Shown here one piece after another: positions 58,574 through 64,000 of a stretch of DNA of 64,000 nt. The number at the start of each line of letters is the position of its first letter. Within the stretch, counting starts at the first letter, position 1. The notes beneath the pieces are model-generated. The model made no database searches and was not told the DNA's origin. It saw only the letters and a program-made list of their open reading frames with translations. The position numbers and the translations under genes are program-made. This DNA is from Paraburkholderia sp. ZP32-5. Lineage in GTDB: Bacteria; Pseudomonadota; Gammaproteobacteria; Burkholderiales; Burkholderiaceae. The DNA lies in assembly GCF_021390495.1 (NCBI RefSeq), contig NZ_JAJEJP010000002.1, positions 1,488,001-1,552,000 on the forward strand. The letters are read 5' to 3'.

Positions 58574-59947
58574 TCATTCGCTCCGCTCGGGCATGCGCGC
58601 GCCGCGCCTCGCCTGCAGCTTCGCGTATTGCGCAGCCGTGAAACGTTTGAGCGCGGCCCACATCAGCGGATAGCGATACCCCGGCACCGCGAACAGCACC
58701 AGCGCGCACAGCGCCAGCAGGCCGCAGAACAGAAACGTGCCGCGAAAGCTGAATGCTTGCACGAGCAGCCCCGACAGCACGCCCGACAGAATCGAGCCGA
58801 CCCGCGCCGCGTTGAAGAACAGCGCGGTCGCGCGTCCGGGCGAATGCGGCATCAGATCCTGCACATAGGTCATGCCGAGACACGAAGTCACCGCGACCAC
58901 AAATGCATTGAGCATCTGCATCGGGATCAGCACGCCGACATTGCCCGCCATCGACATCGCGACGAAATACACCGCATGCACCGCCGCGCACGCGGCCAGC
59001 CAGTTCGGCTTGTGCAGCGACGACGACTTCGCGCCGAGCGCAAGCATCATCGGAATTTCGGTCAGTGCGCCGAGGCCGAGCATCACCGACACGTCCAGAT
59101 GCGAGCCGTTCAACCCATGCACGATATACAGCGGCAACACGATCATCGTCGCGTTGGCGGCAAGGCCGAGCAGCGTGAGCGCGGCGACCGCGCGCATGAT
59201 GTCGTTGGCCGACGCGACCGGCAGCGTTTCGTGCGCGTCCTCGCCGGGTTGCCGCAGCGGCGGCACCGTGATCGACGCGGACGGCTCGGAGGCCGTATCT
59301 TCGACCGTGTGATCGCCGAGGTGGCCCTGCGGCTCGCGCATGCGCCAAACGATAAAACCGCAGGTCGCGAAACTCGCGGCCGCGAACAGGAACAATCCAT
59401 AGAAACTGCTGGCCGCGAGCACCAGCGCACCGACCGACGGCCCGAACACCCACGCCGCCGACAGGATCGTACGCAGCGTCGCGCTGGCGAACACGCGCTC
59501 GGCGGGATCGGACGCCGGCAGCGCCGCGCGGCTGAACGAGAACACCATCGAGATCGCCGAACCGCCCGCGCCGATAAAGACGATACCGACCACGAGCAGC
59601 AGCCGGTAATCACGCACCACGCATAAAGACAGATAACCGAGCGCGGCCGCGACCAGCGCGGCGAGCAGCAACGGCCGATGCCGGCCGCTTGCGTCGCTCC
59701 AACGGCCGGCGAGCGTGCTGGCGACCACGCCGCTGGTGGCGATCAACGTCATGAACACACCGAGCCGCAGCGGCGTCATGCCGGCGCGTTCGATGCCGAA
59801 CAGCGACAGATAGGGAGCGGTGAACGACATCGCCACACCGAGCATCAGGGTGGCGGCGGCCAGCGGCTTGAAGCCAGGGATGTGAAGCAGGCTGAAAAAT
59901 CGTGAGGTTTTCAACACGGGGCGGGTCGGTCGGGTCGGGGCCTTCAC
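58574..59947 (-). CDS. MFS transporter, sugar-efflux (SetA/SetB) type
   Basis: A 457-residue major facilitator with 12 predicted segments and a central cytoplasmic loop rich in charged and Pro residues (about 210-250). The N-half motif VVASTLAGRWSDASGRHRPL is the A-motif loop. The arrangement SFTAPYLSLFGIERAGMTPL and the ...MTYVQDLMPHSPGRATALFF block in the C-half match sugar efflux transporters that expel non-metabolisable or toxic sugars. Substrate unknown. It appears monocistronic, divergent from the Rieske-oxygenase cluster across 323 bases. Confidence 0.88.
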   Translation of the reverse strand: MKAPTRPTRPVLKTSRFFSLLHIPGFKPLAAATLMLGVAMSFTAPYLSLFGIERAGMTPLRLGVFMTLIATSGVVASTLAGRWSDASGRHRPLLLAALVAAALGYLSLCVVRDYRLLLVVGIVFIGAGGSAISMVFSFSRAALPASDPAERVFASATLRTILSAAWVFGPSVGALVLAASSFYGLFLFAAASFATCGFIVWRMREPQGHLGDHTVEDTASEPSASITVPPLRQPGEDAHETLPVASANDIMRAVAALTLLGLAANATMIVLPLYIVHGLNGSHLDVSVMLGLGALTEIPMMLALGAKSSSLHKPNWLAACAAVHAVYFVAMSMAGNVGVLIPMQMLNAFVVAVTSCLGMTYVQDLMPHSPGRATALFFNAARVGSILSGVLSGLLVQAFSFRGTFLFCGLLALCALVLFAVPGYRYPLMWAALKRFTAAQYAKLQARRGARMPERSE

Positions 59948-60270
59948 CTGGTGGGAAGACGCTTTGCGGTTCGGTGCTGCCGGTGGGTTGTTATGCGCTG
60001 ACGCGCGCGCTCGGAACCATCGGGGGATTATCGACTGCCGTTGGGGGATGCGTAAAGCCGCTGTGCGGTGTCCCAGATTTTTGTCGTTGTTCCGGAGATC
60101 CGGGCTTGACGGACGTTGAAGAATCGGCCGCGCTGCCCGAACAAAAACGCCAGCACCAATGAAGCTTGTTCATACCTGCTATGCAAGATAGTGGGTTGTT
60201 CGCGATTACCTGTCTCTTTATTGTCACATCAGCCGTTACCTGTGCTGCATATGAACAAAAGGAGATCAAA
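59948..60270. other. Divergent regulatory region before the oxygenase cluster
   Basis: About 320 bases between the sugar-efflux-type transporter gene and the split oxygenase genes. A frame here could extend the first oxygenase gene with a hydrophobic leader, but the ribosome site at 60261-60264 argues against that. No convincing promoter consensus or operator was found; no regulator gene is in view. Confidence 0.5.
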
Positions 60271-61125
60271 TTGGACATTGAGTCCGCAGTCCTCGACGAG
60301 TGGTATCCCGTCGCGATCGCAGAGGATGTCAGAACAGGCGTGGCCTACCGCACGCAAGTTCTCGGCATGGACATCACGTACGGTTGCGCCGACGACGGCG
60401 TGTTCAGCGCCAGTTTTGCCGACGGACGTGAACATCCCTGCCATACCCGGACCTCGTTCCACACGCATTGGGTTTGTCTCGGCACACCGCGGGAAGGCTT
60501 CTTTGCTATTCCCGAGTTCGACGAAGCGGATCGGCGGATCTTAGGTGCCGGCTCGATGAAGGTGCACGTGTCGGGCTTGCGTGCGATCGAAAACTTTCTC
60601 GACATGGCTCACTTCCCCTACGTGCACACGGGGCTATTGGGTGAGGAGCCCCATACGAACGTCGCGCCGTACAGCGTGGAGATCGACGCCGAGCATGACG
60701 AGATCTACGCGCGCGATTGCCGGTTCTATCAGCCGGTGTCGTCGTCGGTCGCGACCGACGCTATCGATGCCGAGTATGTCTATCGTGTGCTGCGGCCTTT
60801 CTCCGCGATCCTCTACAAGACCAGCGCGCCGCAACCCGCGCGGCGCGATGCCATCTGCCTCTTCATCCAGCCGTTGAATGAAGAGTGGTGCATTGCGCAC
60901 ACCGTACTCGCCTATATCGACGAGACAAGCAGCGCGCGGGATCTACGTTTATTCCAGCAGACCATCTTCGGCCAGGACCTGATGATCCTCGCGAACCATG
61001 TTCCGCGAACCCTACCGCTCGATCCGTCGTTCGAGGTGCCGACGCGTGCGGACGCGATGTCGATTGCGTACCGCCGATGGCTGCGCAACAAGGGCATCGC
61101 CTACGGAACTCACAAGCCGGTCTGA
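60271..61125 (+). CDS. Non-heme-iron oxygenase subunit lacking the Rieske centre (NdmC-like)
   Basis: A 284-residue protein that aligns in layout with ring-hydroxylating/VanA-type oxygenases: WYPVAIAEDVRTG at the start, HWVCLGTPREGFFAIPEF at the domain border, then the mononuclear iron site N108, H114 and H119 in ENFLDMAHFPYVHTGLLG with D236 (FGQDLMIL) as likely third ligand. The Rieske region is collapsed: the usual CxH...CxxH ligands are absent (only GCADDGVF... and REHPCHTR remain), so it cannot hold a [2Fe-2S] cluster. This matches NdmC of Pseudomonas putida CBB5, the N7-demethylase of 7-methylxanthine, which depends on the Rieske domain of its reductase NdmD. GGAG at 60261-60264 lies 6 bases before the TTG at 60271, which sets the start; a 35-codon upstream extension is unlikely. 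Confidence 0.85.
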   Translation: MDIESAVLDEWYPVAIAEDVRTGVAYRTQVLGMDITYGCADDGVFSASFADGREHPCHTRTSFHTHWVCLGTPREGFFAIPEFDEADRRILGAGSMKVHVSGLRAIENFLDMAHFPYVHTGLLGEEPHTNVAPYSVEIDAEHDEIYARDCRFYQPVSSSVATDAIDAEYVYRVLRPFSAILYKTSAPQPARRDAICLFIQPLNEEWCIAHTVLAYIDETSSARDLRLFQQTIFGQDLMILANHVPRTLPLDPSFEVPTRADAMSIAYRRWLRNKGIAYGTHKPV

Positions 61126-61153
61126 CTGCTGCGCTCGCAACGAGGAGAACACA

Positions 61154-62890
61154 ATGATTGCAGTAAAGAACTCGTGGCATCCGGTCGCGCACGCCGTCGA
61201 CCTGCCGATGCGCCACGTTTTTCACGGAGAACTACACGGGGTCGAGCTTGCGTTATGGCGCGCGGATGACGGCCGCGTCAATGCGTGGGAGAACCGTTGC
61301 CCGCACCGAAGCGTCCGCCTCACGCTCGGCGTCAATACCGGCGGCCAGTTACGGTGCCAATATCACGGCTGGCAATATCGAAGCGACGACGGCCGCTGCA
61401 CGGTTATTCCGGCCTCCTCGCACATGGCGCCGCCGAATAGCCTGTGTGCCCGTCCGTTCGCGACGGCTGAGGCAGATGGCTTCGTGTGGGTCAGCCTGTT
61501 CGATGAACATGTTGGCACCGAGGCGATACCGCGAGTGACGAGGCTGCCCGTATCGCTACGCTGCATGCCGATCAATGCGCCTCTCACGGATGTCAAAGCC
61601 GGGTTGATGGAATGCACCGAATACGATCGGACCACTACTGCTGCTGGAGATCGCGACGAGCACGACGGTAATGGCATCGCCCTCGCCTTGCGCTCATCTG
61701 GCGGCGTAAGCAACGTCCATTTCTGGCTCCAACCCGCGAACGGGAATCGCACCATCGTTCATGGGTCGGCTGAGCCTGGCGGCATGACGGAGATTGAAGT
61801 ACAGCGTACGCACAACCGCCTGCTCAATCAGCTGCGTGCACGGATAGAAAACCGTATCGCTTCGATATCGGGTTCTTCCCATACCGCGCCTGTTCGACAA
61901 CCGGCAATTATTCCGGTTATTCCGGTGCGCTCCAGCGCGTCGTTCAACCATGCACTGTTCCAGGCAACCGTCACACGGCGATGGACCGCAGCACAGGATA
62001 TCGTCGCGTTCAGCCTCGCTCCGCCTGCCGGGCGACCCATTGCTTTCGACGCGGGCGCACACATCGATGTCTGTACACCGAGCGGTCTGACGCGCCAGTA
62101 CTCGCTCGTCAACACGCCGGACGAACGCGACCAGTTCGTGATCGGCGTCAAGCTCGAGCCCTCGTCACGCGGAGGATCTCAATCGTTGCACGACTCGGTG
62201 CGCGTTGGCGATGTGCTGACCGTGTCCGCACCCAAAAACCACTTCAGGCTGATTCAAGGCAAAGGCGGCATTCTCATTGCGGGCGGAATCGGCATCACGC
62301 CTATCCTGGCAATGGGTTCAGCGTTGCAGCATGCTCACCTGCGCTACGCGCTTCATTATTTCGCGCGAGGTGACGAGCACATTGCTTTTCGCGATCGCCT
62401 GAGCAACTTGTCCTCTGCACATATCCACACCGGCCTGGATGTGGATGGAACGCGTAACGCGGTCGACGTCGCGCTGAGCAAGGCCACGCCAGGCGCCGAC
62501 ATCTATGTATGCGGCCCCCGGCCGCTCATCGATCTGGTCCGCGAGCGCGCGGCCTGTAACGACGCGTTGGGCCTCAAAGTCCACTTCGAACTGTTCGCCA
62601 ATCAGGTATCGCACAGCACGGATAAAGCCTTCAAGGTCCGCCTGCGGCGCTCCGCGATGGAGTTCACCGTGCCCGCCGGCGTCACGCTCGCCGACGCGTT
62701 GAAAGCCCGTGGCATCCCCACATCGACGTCGTGCGAACAGGGTGTGTGCGGCACGTGTCGCACGGCCGTGTGCGATGGCGAGCCTGATCATCGCGATGTC
62801 TATCTCTCCGACCAGGAGCGCAACAGCGGCACGTGCCTGATGCCATGCGTATCCCGCAGCCGTTCCGAGCTGCTCGTTCTCGATCTCTAG
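61154..62890 (+). CDS. Rieske-fused oxygenase reductase (NdmD-like)
   Basis: A 578-residue electron-transfer protein with an unusual order. Residues 1-110 are a complete Rieske domain: ligands C49, H51 (NRCPHRSV) and C68, H71 (RCQYHGWQY). Residues about 120-260 resemble a shrunken oxygenase C-terminal domain without iron ligands. From about 275 it is a class IA phthalate-dioxygenase-type reductase: flavin site RQYSLVNTP, NAD(P)H site GGIGITPILAMG, then a C-terminal plant-type ferredoxin with CEQGVCGTCRTAV and the distant Cys in GTCLMPCVS. Together it passes electrons NAD(P)H to flavin to ferredoxin and to the Rieske centre that the neighbouring oxygenase lacks. The same fusion is the hallmark of NdmD. 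GAGGAG before the ATG at 61154 is convincing. Starts 28 bases after the oxygenase stop. Confidence 0.92.
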   Translation: MIAVKNSWHPVAHAVDLPMRHVFHGELHGVELALWRADDGRVNAWENRCPHRSVRLTLGVNTGGQLRCQYHGWQYRSDDGRCTVIPASSHMAPPNSLCARPFATAEADGFVWVSLFDEHVGTEAIPRVTRLPVSLRCMPINAPLTDVKAGLMECTEYDRTTTAAGDRDEHDGNGIALALRSSGGVSNVHFWLQPANGNRTIVHGSAEPGGMTEIEVQRTHNRLLNQLRARIENRIASISGSSHTAPVRQPAIIPVIPVRSSASFNHALFQATVTRRWTAAQDIVAFSLAPPAGRPIAFDAGAHIDVCTPSGLTRQYSLVNTPDERDQFVIGVKLEPSSRGGSQSLHDSVRVGDVLTVSAPKNHFRLIQGKGGILIAGGIGITPILAMGSALQHAHLRYALHYFARGDEHIAFRDRLSNLSSAHIHTGLDVDGTRNAVDVALSKATPGADIYVCGPRPLIDLVRERAACNDALGLKVHFELFANQVSHSTDKAFKVRLRRSAMEFTVPAGVTLADALKARGIPTSTSCEQGVCGTCRTAVCDGEPDHRDVYLSDQERNSGTCLMPCVSRSRSELLVLDL

Positions 62891-62900
62891 GAAAGTACGC

Positions 62901-63551
62901 ATGATCACCCTGTACGACTATGAACTGTCCGGCAACTGCTACAAGCTGCGACTTTTGATGAACATGCTGGGCGTCGAATACCGCAAGGTCGGCGTTGAAT
63001 TCTTCCCAGCTAAAGAACATAGAAGCGACGCTTTCCTTGCACTCAATCCACTCGGGCAGCTTCCCGTCCTCGACGACGACGGCTTTGTGATTCGCGATGC
63101 ACAGGCCATCTTGAGCTACGTTGCCGCGCGCTACGACGAGAGCGGTCAGTGGTATCCGACAACGGACCCTCGACGGCTCGCCGAGGTCAACATGTGGCTT
63201 GCTTTCGCGGATGGCATGACGGGCACCGCATCCGCCGCGCGATTAGCCGACGTTTTCAATTACGACATCGACGTCGCCAGGGCGCGCGCCGGTGCTCATG
63301 TGCTGTTCCGCATTCTGGACGAGCATCTGTGGTTTTCGCTGCGGCACGGCGGGGGTTGGATATGTGGTGGCAATCATCCGACTGTTGCCGACATCGCCTG
63401 TTTTCCGTATGTCGCGCTGTCCGATGAGGGCGGGATATCGCTGATCGACTATCCGTCGCTTAGACAATGGACTGACCGCGTCAAGCGCCTGCCGGGATTC
63501 ATCGTGATGGCCGGCGTATTCGAAGCATCCCCGCTGCAGAAAAATTCGTAA
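62901..63551 (+). CDS. Glutathione S-transferase-fold protein (NdmE-like)
   Basis: A 216-residue protein with a thioredoxin-like N-terminal domain (ITLYDYELSGNCYKLRLLMN, LNPLGQLPVLDDDGFVIRD with the conserved cis-Pro, and AQAILSYVAARY with the glutathione-binding acidic/Ser-type pair) and an all-helical C-terminal domain. It begins 10 bases after the reductase stop, inside the same operon. In the CBB5 N7-demethylase a GST-like protein, NdmE, is needed to hold NdmC and NdmD together and keep NdmC soluble; the same role is the best guess here, although a free glutathione transferase cannot be excluded. Confidence 0.88.
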   Translation: MITLYDYELSGNCYKLRLLMNMLGVEYRKVGVEFFPAKEHRSDAFLALNPLGQLPVLDDDGFVIRDAQAILSYVAARYDESGQWYPTTDPRRLAEVNMWLAFADGMTGTASAARLADVFNYDIDVARARAGAHVLFRILDEHLWFSLRHGGGWICGGNHPTVADIACFPYVALSDEGGISLIDYPSLRQWTDRVKRLPGFIVMAGVFEASPLQKNS

Positions 63552-63569
63552 ATTCAGGAGGAGACATCG

Positions 63570-64000
63570 ATGTACTCGAAACGCTATATCCCAGCCGATT
63601 CCCGTGCTGCTGTCGACGAACTACTGCCGGTCGGCCGGCTGACCTTGCTCGGCATGCAACATGTGATGGTGATGTATGCCGGCGCGATCGCCGTCCCGTT
63701 GATCATGGGCATGGCATTGAAGCTGCCTAGAGAACAAGTGGCCTATCTGATCAGCGTCGACCTGTTTGTCTCCGGCCTGATTACGCTGGTTCAGTCCATT
63801 GGCGTACGCTGGTTCGGGATAAAGCTGCCGATCATGATGGGCGTGTCCTTCACCGGGGTCGGGCCGATGATTGCGATTGCGACCAATCCGAATCTGGGTC
63901 TGTTGGGCATCTATGGATCAATGATCTTTTCCGGCATTTTCGGCATTCTGATGGCACCGGTGATGGCGAAGCTGCTGCGCTTTTTCCCACCCGTTGTGAT
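63570..64000 (+). CDS. NCS2-family nucleobase/xanthine permease, 5' part
   Basis: The first 143 codons of an inner-membrane permease, cut by the window edge. AGGAGGAG at 63556-63563 precedes the ATG at 63570. The sequence LTLLGMQHVMVMYAGAIAVP, then REQVAYLISVDLFVSGLITL, GIKLPIMMGVSFTGVGPMIA are diagnostic of nucleobase:cation symporter-2 proteins that import xanthine, urate or uracil; the QH pair in the first segment is the substrate-site His/Gln. It begins 19 bases after the GST-fold gene, so the oxygenase operon very likely acts on a purine or related base imported by this protein. Confidence 0.9.
   Translation, partial: MYSKRYIPADSRAAVDELLPVGRLTLLGMQHVMVMYAGAIAVPLIMGMALKLPREQVAYLISVDLFVSGLITLVQSIGVRWFGIKLPIMMGVSFTGVGPMIAIATNPNLGLLGIYGSMIFSGIFGILMAPVMAKLLRFFPPVV

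Noticed and set aside
60166..60270. A hydrophobic, signal-peptide-like N-terminal extension of the NdmC-like protein
   Set aside because: A good ribosome site lies directly before the TTG at 60271, relatives start at this point, and export would make the cytosolic electron chain impossible.

Overview
The window is high-GC, densely coded DNA of the Burkholderiales, most likely a Paraburkholderia or Burkholderia replicon. The Burkholderia-type porin, many LysR, GntR and IclR regulators next to catabolic genes, TRAP and ABC uptake systems, an RND efflux operon and a second, stand-alone MreB all fit a secondary chromosome. I saw no rRNA, tRNA or CRISPR array. The right edge cuts a purine-type permease gene.

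Layout. 0.2-3.7 kb: a chemotaxis receptor and a porin separated by a long AT-richer spacer. 4.1-10.4 kb: a decayed ISNCY-type transposase, then a phosphonate module: a DMT-type membrane protein and phnW-phnA-phnY, which together convert 2-aminoethylphosphonate to phosphonoacetaldehyde, phosphonoacetate, then acetate and phosphate. Two gene remnants follow, one of them a LysR fragment. 10.5-18.2 kb: a serine hydrolase, the tail of an isocitrate/isopropylmalate dehydrogenase, an aconitase paralogue with a tandem-HTH GntR regulator and a leaderless solute-binding protein, then a broken TonB-dependent receptor. 18.3-28.1 kb: class II aldolase, MFS transporter and LysR regulator; a TRAP transporter (P-Q-M) in one operon with a TauD-type dioxygenase and an IclR regulator; an APC amino-acid permease.

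28.1-33.8 kb: an extracytoplasmic methionine sulfoxide repair cluster (Tat-exported MsrB, a DipZ-type electron carrier, exported MsrA), divergent from an OmpR/EnvZ-like two-component pair. 33.8-39.1 kb: LysR regulator, L-asparaginase of the PF06089 type and a complete acidic amino-acid ABC importer. 39.2-47.2 kb: a tripartite RND efflux operon, a strong shared terminator, and a DegP/HtrA-type periplasmic protease. 47.6-59.9 kb: an orphan MreB paralogue followed by a SLATT-like two-TM protein, a YceH-family protein, a hotdog thioesterase, a BON-domain protein, acetate kinase with phosphoketolase, an ankyrin protein, a HAD hydrolase, a decarboxylating 6-phosphogluconate dehydrogenase and a sugar-efflux-type MFS protein. 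The dehydrogenase, phosphoketolase and acetate kinase together could run a pentose-phosphate/phosphoketolase branch to acetate and ATP.

60.3-64.0 kb is the most striking part: a split Rieske oxygenase. One protein keeps the non-heme-iron site but lacks Rieske ligands. The next is a reductase with an intact Rieske domain fused to its N-terminus. A GST-fold protein and an NCS2 nucleobase permease follow. This is the architecture of the NdmC-NdmD-NdmE methylxanthine N7-demethylase of Pseudomonas putida CBB5, so a purine-modifying oxygenase is the leading hypothesis; the substrate cannot be read from sequence.
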